Assembly: GCF_049852125.1 (NCBI RefSeq)
Contig: NZ_CP187532.1
Location: forward strand, 248,001-312,000
DNA length: 64,000 nucleotides
DNA from: Senimuribacter sp049852125
GTDB lineage: Bacteria; Bacillota; Clostridia; Peptostreptococcales; Anaerovoracaceae
Reading direction: 5' to 3'
Shown here: one piece after another, positions 17,380 through 26,589 of the stretch
How the letters are laid out: each line of letters starts with the position of its first letter
Position numbering within the stretch: position 1 is the stretch's first letter
Made by a program: the position numbers and the translations under genes
Notes under the pieces: generated by a model
Databases searched by the model: none
Told to the model about the DNA's origin: nothing
Seen by the model: the letters and a program-made list of their open reading frames with translations, nothing else

Positions 17380-18774
17380 ATGAAAGACATACAGCTTAGA
17401 GAGCTTCATAGAAACACAGCCAGCTATGTTGACAAAGAAATCGTTGTCAGAGGATGGATCAGAACGAATAGAAGCTCCAATAAGTTTGGGTTTATAGAAT
17501 TGAATGACGGTACTTTTTTCAAGTCTGTACAGATTGTGTACGAAGCTGACAGGATTGCGAACTTTGACGAAGTCGCTAAAGCGCCTATCGCGTCCGCGTG
17601 GATGGTGAGAGGAACTTTGGTTTTGACGCCGGAAGCGAAGCAGCCGTTTGAAATCAAAGCCGAGGAAATAGTCATGGAGGCGAACTCTGATTCCGATTAC
17701 CCACTTCAGAAAAAGAGACATTCCATGGAATTCCTCAGAGAGATCGCGCATCTCAGACCGAGAAGCAACACCTTCTCTGCAGTATTCAGAGTACGTTCTC
17801 TGGTAGCTTATGCTGTGCATAAGTTCTTCCAGGAACAGGATTTTGTCTATGCGCATACTCCGATCATTACGGGCAGCGACTGTGAAGGCGCAGGTGAAAT
17901 GTTCCGTATTACCACATTGGATATGGATAATTTGCCAAAGACGGAAGACGGTAAAATTGATTACAGTCAGGACTTTTTTGGTAAGGAAACCAGTCTGACC
18001 GTAAGCGGACAACTGGAAGCCGAAACCTTTGCTATGGCTTTTAGAAATGTATATACCTTTGGACCGACTTTCAGAGCCGAGAATTCTAACACTACAAGAC
18101 ATGCTTCTGAATTCTGGATGATCGAGCCGGAGATCGCTTTTGCTGATTTGGGAGATAATATGGATCTGGCGGAGGCTATGGTGAAATATATCATCAATTA
18201 TGTGCTGAAGCATGCGCCTGAGGAGATGGCGTTCTTTAACCAGTTTATTGACAAAGGCCTTCTGGAGAGATTGGACAATATTGTAAATGCAGACTTTGGT
18301 CGTGTGACATATACGGAAGCTGTAGAACTGTTGAAGAAGTCTGGAAAGGAATTTGAGTACCCGGTTGAGTGGGGTATCGACCTGCAGACAGAGCATGAGA
18401 GGTATTTGACAGAGGAAGTGTTCAAAAAGCCTATCTTTGTAACGGACTACCCGAAAGATATTAAAGCCTTCTATATGCGTCTCAATGATGATGGAAAAAC
18501 CGTTGCAGCCTGCGATCTGCTGGTACCGGGTGTTGGAGAAATCATTGGCGGCAGCCAGAGAGAAGAACGTCTTGACGTATTGACTACGAGAATGGCAGAG
18601 CTGGGTTTGGATGAAAAGGATTACTGGTGGTATCTCGATCTGCGTAAGTACGGCGGTGTAAAGCATGCTGGCTACGGATTAGGATTCGAGAGAATGATTA
18701 TGTATCTGACCGGTATGGGAAATATCAGAGATGTGCTGCCGTTCCCGAGAACGCCGAAGACAGCAGAGTTTTAA
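17380..18774 (+). CDS. asnS: asparaginyl-tRNA synthetase
   Basis: 464 residues, standard for bacterial AsnRS. The N-terminal OB fold (VVRGWIRTNRSSNKFGFIEL) binds the anticodon. The class IIb catalytic core shows ITGSDCEGAGEMFRITTLD, motif 2 FRAENSNTTRHASEFWMIEPE, and motif 3 GYGLGFERMIMYLTGMGNIRD. The GERL-like segment GGSQREERLDVL fits AsnRS rather than AspRS. It attaches Asn to tRNA-Asn in the cytosol. A GGAAGGGAAAG ribosome binding site precedes the ATG. The gene stands alone between its own promoter and a strong terminator. Confidence 0.96.
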   Translation: MKDIQLRELHRNTASYVDKEIVVRGWIRTNRSSNKFGFIELNDGTFFKSVQIVYEADRIANFDEVAKAPIASAWMVRGTLVLTPEAKQPFEIKAEEIVMEANSDSDYPLQKKRHSMEFLREIAHLRPRSNTFSAVFRVRSLVAYAVHKFFQEQDFVYAHTPIITGSDCEGAGEMFRITTLDMDNLPKTEDGKIDYSQDFFGKETSLTVSGQLEAETFAMAFRNVYTFGPTFRAENSNTTRHASEFWMIEPEIAFADLGDNMDLAEAMVKYIINYVLKHAPEEMAFFNQFIDKGLLERLDNIVNADFGRVTYTEAVELLKKSGKEFEYPVEWGIDLQTEHERYLTEEVFKKPIFVTDYPKDIKAFYMRLNDDGKTVAACDLLVPGVGEIIGGSQREERLDVLTTRMAELGLDEKDYWWYLDLRKYGGVKHAGYGLGFERMIMYLTGMGNIRDVLPFPRTPKTAEF

Positions 18775-18795
18775 TTTATAGTATACGAGGAATTG

Positions 18796-18832
18796 TTAGC
18801 CCCTGCTTTACGCGGGGGCTAATTTCGTTTTA
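18796..18832 (+). terminator. rho-independent terminator of asnS
   Basis: TTAGCCCC (18796-18803) pairs with GGGGCTAA (18815-18822), followed by TTTCGTTTT. Confidence 0.85.
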
Positions 18833-18931
18833 TCGCGCTTTGTCAGGACGCATAGACTTTGATTACAAAATGATGTATAATGTGAAGGTAAATAAGCAAA
18901 GAAGTGATTTGTGAAGGGGACGGTAAGAATA

Positions 18932-20140
18932 ATGGAAGAAATCAAATGTCCAAAGTGTGGAGAAGTGTTCAAAGTAGATGAGTCCGGCTATGCTGCCATT
19001 GTCAAACAGGTTAGGGATAAAGAGTTTACAAAGGAAATTGATCAGAGAGAAGTGCGGTTTGCGGCAGAAAAGAAAAACGCTGTAAATCTTGCTGTTGCAA
19101 AAATAGAAAAGGCGTATCGTGCCGAATTGCTGGAAAAGGAACGAGAATTATCTTCACTGCAGGTGAAAATAGATGTTGCCGGACAGGATGGGGAGCTGGC
19201 AGTTATGAAAGCCGTAGCAGAAAAGGAAAAGGAACTGGCTGAGAAGGAGTTGCAGATCAGCAGGCTAGAGGGAGAATTGAAAAGCGGCGAGAAGGAACTG
19301 CAGCTGAAGGCGCAGTCTCTGAAAGAAACATATGAGGAGAGATTAAAAGCGAAGGATGAGGAAATCGCTTATTACAAAGATTTTAAAGCTCGTCAATCAA
19401 CTAAGATGGTTGGAGAAAGTTTGGAGCAGCACTGTGAAATTGAATTTAACAAGCTGCGTCCGGCGGCTTTTCAGAACGCCTATTTTGAAAAAGATAACGA
19501 TGCACGTACAGGCAGTAAGGGCGATTACATTTATCGGGAAGCAGATCCTGATGGCACTGAGTTTATTTCTATTATGTTTGAAATGAAAAATGAGATGGAT
19601 CAGACTGCGACGAAGAAGAAAAACGAAGATTTTCTGAAGGAACTGGACAAAGACCGCAGAGAAAAGAATTGTGAGTACGCGGTGTTGGTTTCTCTGCTGG
19701 AAGCAGACAGTGAGCTTTATAATACGGGCATCGTGGACATGTCATATCGCTATCCTAAAATGTATGTGATCCGGCCGCAGTTTTTCATTCCTATGATTAC
19801 TATTTTGAGAAACGCCGCTTTGAATTCCCTGGAATACCGGCAGGAACTGGCAGTGATAAAGAACCAAAATATCGATATCTCGCACTTTGAAGATGATATG
19901 AACGAATTCAAGGAAAAGTTCGCGCGGAACTATCGGATCGCCAGTGAAAAATTTCAGAAGGCTATTGAAGAAATTGATAAGACCATTGATCATCTGCAGA
20001 AGACAAAGGCTGCCTTGCTATCCTCTGAAAATAATCTGAGATTAGCTAACAATAAAGCGGAGGAATTGACGATAAAACGATTAACTCGAGGGAATCCCAC
20101 CATGGCAGAAAAGTTTGCGAAGCTAAAAGAAGAAGATTAA
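18932..20140 (+). CDS. DUF2130-family protein, possible nuclease fold
   Basis: 402 residues. The protein opens with a zinc-ribbon half (IKCPKCGEVF), runs through a Lys/Glu-rich coiled coil (about 30-150), and then has the conserved DUF2130 block: MVGESLEQHCEIEFN, GSKGDYIYREADPDG, ISIMFEMKNEMDQT, EYAVLVSLLE and YPKMYVIRPQFFIP. The Asp of GDYIY followed by E-x-K in FEMKNE resembles the PD-(D/E)xK nuclease signature, but catalysis is unproven. A second coiled coil ends the protein. I prefer ATG 18932 (GAAGGGGA upstream) over GTG 18911. The cellular role is unknown. Confidence 0.85.
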   Translation: MEEIKCPKCGEVFKVDESGYAAIVKQVRDKEFTKEIDQREVRFAAEKKNAVNLAVAKIEKAYRAELLEKERELSSLQVKIDVAGQDGELAVMKAVAEKEKELAEKELQISRLEGELKSGEKELQLKAQSLKETYEERLKAKDEEIAYYKDFKARQSTKMVGESLEQHCEIEFNKLRPAAFQNAYFEKDNDARTGSKGDYIYREADPDGTEFISIMFEMKNEMDQTATKKKNEDFLKELDKDRREKNCEYAVLVSLLEADSELYNTGIVDMSYRYPKMYVIRPQFFIPMITILRNAALNSLEYRQELAVIKNQNIDISHFEDDMNEFKEKFARNYRIASEKFQKAIEEIDKTIDHLQKTKAALLSSENNLRLANNKAEELTIKRLTRGNPTMAEKFAKLKEED

Positions 20141-20232
20141 TGAAAAAGGAGATTTTAGATAAGGCATTGCTTTTGACCATCGGTAGTCAGTATGAGGATG
20201 AAATGGCCGTCCATTCGTACAGAAGATTTTGA
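20140..20232 (+). CDS. possible 30-aa ORF coupled to the DUF2130 gene
   Basis: An ATG overlaps the stop of the preceding gene (TAATG) and opens a 30-residue frame starting KKEILDKALLLTIGSQ and ending HSYRRF. The TAATG coupling is typical of real operon genes, but the length is marginal and there is no separate ribosome binding site. It may be a truncated remnant. The remaining gap to 20338 shows no other gene. Confidence 0.25.
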   Translation: MKKEILDKALLLTIGSQYEDEMAVHSYRRF

Positions 20233-20338
20233 TTGCAATGACGCTTTAATTTGGTGAACATGCCAACGGTTTTAAGCGTTGGTAAATGCAGAATAAAGAG
20301 AAAAGCTGTAACAAATAGTCGAACTATTCAAAAACACA

Positions 20339-20367
20339 TTGTGCGGCCAGGCTTTTTTTGATATAAT
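20339..20367 (+). promoter_or_regulatory. predicted promoter of the EF-G-like gene
   Basis: TTGTGC (20339-20344), 17-base spacer, TATAAT (20362-20367), followed by AGGAGG at the ribosome binding site before ATG 20423. Confidence 0.65.
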
Positions 20368-20422
20368 GAGGACAGTAGCGCAGAAGACTACGGCGCAAAT
20401 TTAATGTAGGAGGTCTTATTTA

Positions 20423-22381
20423 ATGAAAGGCTATACGAGCGAAACTATTAGGAACGTTGCTTTACTTGGACATGGAGGGTGCGGTAAGACCACATTTTTG
20501 GAATCTGCATTGCTCGCGACAGGAGTAATCAAGAAATTGGGTAAGGTTGAAGACGGAAATACTGTCTCTGACTATGATAAAATGGAAATTGAAAAAGGAT
20601 ATTCGATCAATACATCTGTTGTTCCTATCGAGTGGAAGGGCAGCAAGATTAATTTTATAGATACGCCGGGATATTTCGATTTTGTCGGCGAAGTAAACGC
20701 CGCGCTGAGAGCTGCAGAGGCTGCGGTAATTTTGGTAGACGCAGGCGCAGGTATCCAGGTTGGTACTGAAGCGGCATGGAACAGCTGTGAAAGATACAAG
20801 ACGCCGAGATTTATCGTTATCAATAAGAGAGATAAGGACGAATTTGATTTTTATAAAACCTTTGACGAGCTGAAAGCGAAATTTGGAGATACGCTGATTC
20901 CGTTTAGCTGGCCGCTTTCCGCAGAGATCGATGAGGAACTGAAGGAAGCCATCGCTATGGCTGACGATGCGCTGATGGAAAAATACTTTAACGGTGACGA
21001 TTTCTCCGATGAAGAAATTAAAAACGGTTTGGTTAAGGGTATTTCTGAGGGCGTTATCGTTCCAGTATGCTCCTCCGCGTTCCAGCTGGGACAGGGCATC
21101 GAGGGCCTTTTGGACTTGCTTTTGACTTATGTTCCAACACCGTTGCAGCATGGAGCTTATGCTGGATTCAATGACAGCAACGAGCCGGTTGAAAGAATGT
21201 CAGTCACAGATGCGCCAATGTCCGCATTCGTGTTTAAGACGATCGTCGACCCATTTGTCGGAAAGATTTCCGTCATGAAGGTTGTTACAGGTAAAATTAA
21301 CTCCGGCACAGAAGTTTATAATGAAAGAGCGGGAAAAGCTGAGAAGCTTGGCAAGCTGTTTTTCCTGAGAGGTAAGGAGCAGTTAGAGCTGAACTACGCA
21401 GAGGCTGGAGACATCGTTGCTGTTGCTAAATTGCAGTACACTGTTTCGGGTGATACCCTTTGTGATAAGAGCGACGTTATCAGATATTTGCCGCTGGATT
21501 ACCCGTCTCCGACTTACTTCATTGCTATCGAAGCAGTGGACAAGGGAGACGAAGAAAAGATGGGTACAGGACTTGCCAGATTGAGAGAGGAAGATCCTTC
21601 CTTTGTTGTAGAGAGAAATGCTGAGACGCATCAGACACTTCTCGGCGGTCAGGGAGATATCCAGCTGGGCATCATCATGGCGAAATTAAAGGATAGATTC
21701 GGCGTCAGCGTAAAGGTTGTACCGCAGAAGATCGCTTATAGAGAGACGATTAAGGGTAATTCCGACGTACAGGGCAAGCATAAAAAACAGTCCGGCGGCG
21801 CGGGACAGTATGGTGACGTTCATATTAGATTCTCACCTTCTGAGCAGGAGTTCGAGTTCTCCGAAGAACTGTTTGGCGGATCTATTCCAAAGAACTACGT
21901 ACCGGCTGTAGAAAAGGGACTTCTGGAAAGTATGCAGAAGGGTCCTCTGGCGGGATGCAAGGTAGTAAATGTCAAGGCTGTTTTATATGATGGATCCTAT
22001 CATGATGTAGACTCCAATGAAGTATCGTTTAAGATCGCGGCTTCTCTGGCGTTCAAGAAGGGTATTGTTGAGGCAAAGCCTTGCCTGCTTGAACCGATCA
22101 TGCGTCTGGAAATTCATGTACCGGATGATTATATGGGTGACGTTATGGGCGACATGAACAAGAGAAGAGGAAAGATTCTCGGTATGGAGCCGATGACAAA
22201 CGGCGGACAGAAGCTATTGGCAGAAGCGCCTCAGGCTGAGTTATTCGATTATGCATTGGGCTTGCGTTCAATGACCCAGGGTAGAGGCTCTTTCGAACTG
22301 AGATTTGAAAGATATGAAGAAGTTCCAAAACAGCTTGCTGACAAGATTATTGCGGAACATCAGGCAGAACAGGATAAATAA
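20423..22381 (+). CDS. elongation factor G-like translational GTPase (paralogue)
   Basis: 652 residues, shorter than the roughly 690 of canonical EF-G. G1 is GHGGCGKTT (about 14-22), G3 is DTPGYFDFVGEV, and G4 is INKRDKDE. Domain II, domain IV (KHKKQSGGAGQYGDVHIRF) and a C-terminal domain V (EPIMRLEIHVPDDYMGDVMGDMNKRRG) are all present, so it has full EF-G architecture. It stands alone with its own promoter and terminator, while canonical fusA would be expected near rpsL, beyond the window edge. It therefore reads as the widespread second EF-G of Clostridia, whose exact role (translocation, recycling or stress) is unsettled. Confidence 0.88.
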   Translation: MKGYTSETIRNVALLGHGGCGKTTFLESALLATGVIKKLGKVEDGNTVSDYDKMEIEKGYSINTSVVPIEWKGSKINFIDTPGYFDFVGEVNAALRAAEAAVILVDAGAGIQVGTEAAWNSCERYKTPRFIVINKRDKDEFDFYKTFDELKAKFGDTLIPFSWPLSAEIDEELKEAIAMADDALMEKYFNGDDFSDEEIKNGLVKGISEGVIVPVCSSAFQLGQGIEGLLDLLLTYVPTPLQHGAYAGFNDSNEPVERMSVTDAPMSAFVFKTIVDPFVGKISVMKVVTGKINSGTEVYNERAGKAEKLGKLFFLRGKEQLELNYAEAGDIVAVAKLQYTVSGDTLCDKSDVIRYLPLDYPSPTYFIAIEAVDKGDEEKMGTGLARLREEDPSFVVERNAETHQTLLGGQGDIQLGIIMAKLKDRFGVSVKVVPQKIAYRETIKGNSDVQGKHKKQSGGAGQYGDVHIRFSPSEQEFEFSEELFGGSIPKNYVPAVEKGLLESMQKGPLAGCKVVNVKAVLYDGSYHDVDSNEVSFKIAASLAFKKGIVEAKPCLLEPIMRLEIHVPDDYMGDVMGDMNKRRGKILGMEPMTNGGQKLLAEAPQAELFDYALGLRSMTQGRGSFELRFERYEEVPKQLADKIIAEHQAEQDK

Positions 22382-22394
22382 ATTGAGTTTATTT

Positions 22395-22450
22395 GGGGAC
22401 GGATGCTATGACGAACGAAGGTTGTCAGGGCGCCGTCCCTTTTATTTTGT
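22395..22450 (+). terminator. terminator of the EF-G-like gene
   Basis: GGGACGG (22396-22402) pairs with CCGTCCC (22433-22439). An inner TGAC/GTCA stem lies in the loop, and the tail is TTTTATTTTG. Confidence 0.7.
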
Positions 22451-22518
22451 TTTTCCACAACTTTAACGTAGTCCGTTGAAAGCCTGCCTGTCCAGAATTT
22501 AAATTTTTTAAAAATCCA

Positions 22519-22547
22519 TAGACAAATTGGGATCAGTTTGCTATAAT
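22519..22547 (+). promoter_or_regulatory. predicted promoter of radA
   Basis: TAGACA (22519-22524), 17-base spacer, TATAAT (22542-22547). Confidence 0.7.
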
Positions 22548-22589
22548 ATAAAAAAGAACAAATGTTTGCAAGAAGGGATGTTGCTGCGT

Positions 22590-23972
22590 ATGGCAAAGAA
22601 AAATAAAACTGTATTTGTATGCCAGGAGTGTGGGCATGAAAGCGCTAAGTGGGTTGGACAGTGTATTTGCGGTGCATGGAATTCTATGGTAGAGGAGAAG
22701 ATAATCGATGCGCCTGTCAGTGACACTCGCAGAAGAACCTCATCCGGATCAAAACCGTCGAGATTAAAGGAAGTAGGAGCGGCTGGAGAATATCAGCGGA
22801 TTGATACCGGCATTGGCGAGCTTAATCGTGTTTTGGGCGGCGGATTGGTCAGGGGATCTTTGACTTTGATTTCCGGCGAGCCGGGCATCGGTAAATCTAC
22901 TATGATTATACAGGCAGCGGCAAACCTGGCGGAAAGTCTGGGTACCGTTCTCTATGTTTCAGGGGAGGAATCAGAAGAACAGATCAAAATGCGGGCGGAC
23001 AGGGTTTGCGGACAACTTAGCGCTAATCTATATATTCTGGCGGAAACAAATATGGAACAGATTGTTGCTGCCTGTGAGAACTTAAAACCTAAGTTTCTGG
23101 TTATTGACTCGATACAGACTATGTATACGCAGACATTAGATTCAGTTCCGGGCAGTGTGTCTCAGGTGCGTGATGTGGGAAATCAGTTGATGAAGCTGGG
23201 CAAAACCGGAGATATTCCTGTGTTTATCGTGGCGCATGTGACGAAAAACGGTGAACTGGCAGGTCCGAAGATTGTAGAGCATTTGGTGGACTGTGTGCTC
23301 AACTTCACAGGGGAAAGAGATCACGATTTAAGAATCCTCAGGGCATATAAAAATCGTTTTGGGACAACCAGCGAGATTGGCGCTTTTCAGATGGAGGAGG
23401 GAGGTTTAAGGGAGATTCGGAATCTCTCAGGTACATTTTTAGAGAGTACAGAGGCCAGCGCGGAGGGTTCTGTTATCACCGCTGTTTATGAAGGAAGCAG
23501 ACCGGTGCTCTTTGAGGTGCAGGCATTGACAGCTCCCGCTAATGTGGGATTTGCCAGAAGAACCTCAGTGGGGGTTGATTATCAGCGCCTTAATATGATT
23601 CTGGCCGTTTTAGAAAAGAAGGTCGGTATTACGATGATCAATCAGGACGTTTATGTTAACGTTGTCGGCGGCATGCGTCCCGACAGTACGTCTATTGATT
23701 TAGGCGTGGCGTTGGCAGTATATTCTTCAATTCGTAGTATCACCAGTGCGAAACGAACCATTGCCATAGGCGAGGTAGGATTGACGGGAGAGCTACGCTC
23801 TGTGCAGAATGCGGAGAAGATTGTAATGGAAGCAGCTCGTATGGGTTACGAGCAAATTATTTTACCGAGAAAAAATGCAGATAAAATAGATCCAAAAGCA
23901 ACAGGAGGGATGTGCCGTATCGTTGGCGCAAAAAACCTTTATGATGCGATAGAAGCTTACAGAGGAGAATAG
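22590..23972 (+). CDS. radA: DNA repair protein RadA
   Basis: 460 residues, the usual RadA/Sms length. The N-terminal C4 zinc finger is VFVCQECGHESAKWVGQCICG. The RecA-like ATPase has Walker A SGEPGIGKST, Walker B FLVIDSIQTM and the RadA-specific KNRFG motif. The C-terminal Lon-like domain includes NVVGGMRPDSTSIDLGVALA. RadA is a hexameric helicase that extends branches in recombination. ATG 22590 gives the family's typical MAKK start; an ATG at 22578 in the same frame sits too close to AAGGG (22573-22577). It is convergent with the two-component genes. Confidence 0.95.
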   Translation: MAKKNKTVFVCQECGHESAKWVGQCICGAWNSMVEEKIIDAPVSDTRRRTSSGSKPSRLKEVGAAGEYQRIDTGIGELNRVLGGGLVRGSLTLISGEPGIGKSTMIIQAAANLAESLGTVLYVSGEESEEQIKMRADRVCGQLSANLYILAETNMEQIVAACENLKPKFLVIDSIQTMYTQTLDSVPGSVSQVRDVGNQLMKLGKTGDIPVFIVAHVTKNGELAGPKIVEHLVDCVLNFTGERDHDLRILRAYKNRFGTTSEIGAFQMEEGGLREIRNLSGTFLESTEASAEGSVITAVYEGSRPVLFEVQALTAPANVGFARRTSVGVDYQRLNMILAVLEKKVGITMINQDVYVNVVGGMRPDSTSIDLGVALAVYSSIRSITSAKRTIAIGEVGLTGELRSVQNAEKIVMEAARMGYEQIILPRKNADKIDPKATGGMCRIVGAKNLYDAIEAYRGE

Positions 23973-24012
23973 ACGAGATCCATTTAAATAGTGATATAAG
24001 ATGAGAGATGAG

Positions 24013-24060
24013 AAAAGAACCGGGGGTTCATTTCATTGGGCCGCCGGTTCTTTGTTTTTT
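24013..24060. terminator. bidirectional terminator between radA and the sensor kinase gene
   Basis: AAAGAACCGG (24014-24023) pairs with CCGGTTCTTT (24044-24053), with a TTTTTT tail on the plus side and TTTT on the minus side, so it can serve both convergent genes. Confidence 0.8.
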
Positions 24061-25540
24061 ACTTCTTTATCTTTACTACGTCCATCTCAAACCAAAAGTT
24101 GCTGCCTTTGCCGATTTTGCTGATGACGCCGTAATTGGCTTTGTGCATGGTCAGGATTTCTTTGACGATGGACAGACCCAGACCGCTACCATCCGTTGGA
24201 CGCACATGGTGCGTGCTGGACTTATAGTACCGTTCCCATACATGGTTGACTTCATCCGGAGCGATACCGGCGCCATGGTCGATGACTTCGCAGCGCATTT
24301 TCTTTCCGCTTTTCTTCAAATTGATTATGATAACTTTGTCTTCACCGCAATATTTTACAGCATTGTTGATCAGATTGGACAGAACCTGCTTGATTCTCGT
24401 TTCATCACCGTTAACGATGATCGGTGACGATGCGTTGAAGCGAATAGTATATCCCTCCTGCTCTGTCAGAATATCGTAGGAAGCCAGCAGAGATTGAGCG
24501 GTGGCTCTAATATCGAAATTTGCACGTTCCAGTTCAATTTTTCGGGATTGCATTCTGGACATGTTTAACATATCGTTGACCAGAGTATTCAGACGATCTG
24601 TTTCATCGATGATGACCTGCAGATGAGATTCTCTCTTTTCCGGAATATCGCCGGATAGATCACGGATCATTTCGGCGTAGGATTTGATCATGGTCAGAGG
24701 AGTGCGTAAATCATGAGACACATTGGCAATCAGATCCTTTTGATACATATCTGTCTTTTCCAGTTCTCTGGACGCGTTAGTCAGAGTGTCAGCCAATTCC
24801 CTGATTTCTGAATAATGACCGCCTTTGAACTTGATGCCGTAATTGCCCCTTCCCATCTCGGTGGCCGAGTAGGTGATATCCTTGATCGGCTTGGAAATTC
24901 TGCTGGCCAGATATAACGCCAGAGCCAAAGCCAACAAGGATGCGATGATGGTAATATAAGCGAGCTGTTCCCGGAGAATGCTGACCGTTGATTTAATCGG
25001 ATACAGCGGAGTAAAGATATACAGAATCGGATTGTTAGACTGCGATCCTTTGAAAAAATCAGAGATCGGTTCTCCGAGATAACAGGCAAATGCCAATATT
25101 TTTAAATCGTCGCTGTTATTTGCGCTGAATACCTGGGATACGCGGTTGAGGCTGCTGTGTTCCAATTGCTTTTCCAACGCTGTTTGCAGCTGACTGATTT
25201 GAAGGCTGTACCGGTAGAGCGCACTGTGCCCTTCGTATTCAGGTGAATAAAGAGTATGGGAGCCAACCTGAACCCGAATATAAACGTCATCGTTGGCTTC
25301 GATCATTTCGCTGAGCGTTTCAAGGAATTGTTCTGCGTCCTGATCGTCCGTCTTGTATGCTGTAATCAGCTGATCCGCCAGTTTAGTAGTTTCCGCGGTC
25401 TTCATTTCTTTATAGTAGTTATTAAGAAAGTAGATCTGCAGAAACCAAATCAGACTGATCAGCAGCAGGGCAAAGCCGATGAAATAGATCCATAGCTTAA
25501 AACGGATGCTGCGAAAATCAAATTTAGTCTTCAAATTCAA
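24059..25540 (-). CDS. membrane sensor histidine kinase
   Basis: 493 residues. Two membrane helices (about 13-35 and 195-215) flank an extracellular sensor of about 160 residues. Then come a HAMP linker (SRISKPIKDITYSATEMGRGN), a HisKA domain with the phospho-His in NVSHDLRTPLTMIKSYAEM, and an ATPase domain (N box NLINNAVKYCG, DHGAGI, GSGLGLSIVKEI). The only plausible start is TTG 25540, overlapping the regulator gene by 17 bases with no good ribosome binding site, so translation is probably coupled. The ligand is not evident. It pairs with the OmpR-type regulator directly upstream. Confidence 0.92.
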   Translation of the reverse strand: MNLKTKFDFRSIRFKLWIYFIGFALLLISLIWFLQIYFLNNYYKEMKTAETTKLADQLITAYKTDDQDAEQFLETLSEMIEANDDVYIRVQVGSHTLYSPEYEGHSALYRYSLQISQLQTALEKQLEHSSLNRVSQVFSANNSDDLKILAFACYLGEPISDFFKGSQSNNPILYIFTPLYPIKSTVSILREQLAYITIIASLLALALALYLASRISKPIKDITYSATEMGRGNYGIKFKGGHYSEIRELADTLTNASRELEKTDMYQKDLIANVSHDLRTPLTMIKSYAEMIRDLSGDIPEKRESHLQVIIDETDRLNTLVNDMLNMSRMQSRKIELERANFDIRATAQSLLASYDILTEQEGYTIRFNASSPIIVNGDETRIKQVLSNLINNAVKYCGEDKVIIINLKKSGKKMRCEVIDHGAGIAPDEVNHVWERYYKSSTHHVRPTDGSGLGLSIVKEILTMHKANYGVISKIGKGSNFWFEMDVVKIKK

Positions 25541-26201
25541 ATTTGTAACCTACCCCTCTGAGTGTCACGATATAGTCGCGGTAAGGTCCCAGATTATTTC
25601 TGAGATTTTTGATGTGTGTATCAATGGTTCTGTCATCGCCGAAGAAGTCATAACCCCAGATATCCGAAAGTAGCTTGTCTCTGGAAAGTGCAATGTTTCT
25701 GTTTTCGATCAGATAGAATAATAATTCGTATTCCTTCGGGGTCAGCTCTACACGTTTGCCGTCTACAGTTACTGTTCTGGCGGCAATGTTGATTTCTAAT
25801 CCGTTGAATTTCAGCACATCACTTTTATTATGGGCAGAAGAGTTCCTGCGTGCCAAAATAACGTTGACTCTGGCCATGAGTTCCTTTGGACTGAACGGTT
25901 TGACAATATAATCGTCGATACCCAGTTCAAAGCCAAATAGCTTATCGTATTCTTCGCCTCTGGCAGACAGCATGATAATAGGTACATCCTGAATCTTCTT
26001 GATTTCTTTACAAGCTGAAAAGCCATCCAGCTTTGGCATCATGATGTCCAGAATGACCAGATCATATTCGTTGAGCTTGCAGAGACCTACAGCGCTCATG
26101 CCGTCGGCGGCTTCAGTGACCTCATAACCGTTAAATTCTGCATACTCTTTGATGACCTCGCGAATTTTCGGTTCATCGTCGACTACAAGCAGTTTATACA
26201 T
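25524..26201 (-). CDS. OmpR/PhoB-family response regulator
   Basis: 225 residues. The receiver domain has the acidic pocket in VVDDEPKIRE, the phospho-Asp in LVILDIMMPKLDG (about residue 52), a Ser in IIMLSARGE and Lys in DYIVKPFSPKEL. The C-terminal winged helix has the OmpR signature (LTPKEYELLFYLIEN, SRDKLLSDIWGYDF, DDRTIDTHIKNLRNNLG, VTLRGVGYKFEFE). AAAGGAGG precedes ATG 26201. It is first in the pair and divergent from the PIN-TRAM gene. The target genes are unknown. Confidence 0.94.
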   Translation of the reverse strand: MYKLLVVDDEPKIREVIKEYAEFNGYEVTEAADGMSAVGLCKLNEYDLVILDIMMPKLDGFSACKEIKKIQDVPIIMLSARGEEYDKLFGFELGIDDYIVKPFSPKELMARVNVILARRNSSAHNKSDVLKFNGLEINIAARTVTVDGKRVELTPKEYELLFYLIENRNIALSRDKLLSDIWGYDFFGDDRTIDTHIKNLRNNLGPYRDYIVTLRGVGYKFEFED

Positions 26202-26391
26202 GGAAATCCTCCTTTATCAATGATCAAAACTCGTCTGATCTGTTAATTTATCCAGTGAGACATATTGTGTTTTCTGTTGATACAGCATCATTTTAACACA
26301 TTTATAGTGTTAGGAAAAGGGGGAGGCGTAAAACCTTTGTGAAAAAAAGGTGTAGGCATTGTGATACTTTACCAAAGTGCTCGTTATCCCC

Positions 26392-26420
26392 TTGACCGCA
26401 GGAGAGATTTGAACTATACT
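26392..26420 (+). promoter_or_regulatory. predicted promoter of the yacL-ispDF-proS region
   Basis: TTGACC (26392-26397), 17-base spacer, TATACT (26415-26420). A leader of about 165 bases follows. The 388-base divergent gap (26202-26589) otherwise holds the promoter region of the response regulator gene and no supported ORF. Confidence 0.6.
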
Positions 26421-26589
26421 GATTATGTAGATTATAGTGGGGTCTTAGCAGGATTTCTGAAAGAAATTTGTGAAATGTCACAAAAATTGCCTCGCTGGGT
26501 TTTGTGGAAAAAGAAGGCGGCATTCACGCTTACTCCCCTTCGTTTTCGCAGAGACCGTCTACCTTGATCAGAAAAGAAAGGAGGATAAC

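Noticed and set aside
17287..18666. A 459-codon open frame on the minus strand opposite asnS
   Set aside because: It is the antisense shadow of asnS, whose sense frame has all synthetase motifs. The antisense product shows no domain and has no ribosome binding site.
26361..26589. A short plus frame and an N-terminal extension upstream of the PIN-TRAM gene
   Set aside because: GAAAGGAGG directly before ATG 26590 and the hydrophobic start at MFKKLFRILF mark the real start; the upstream sequence is leader.
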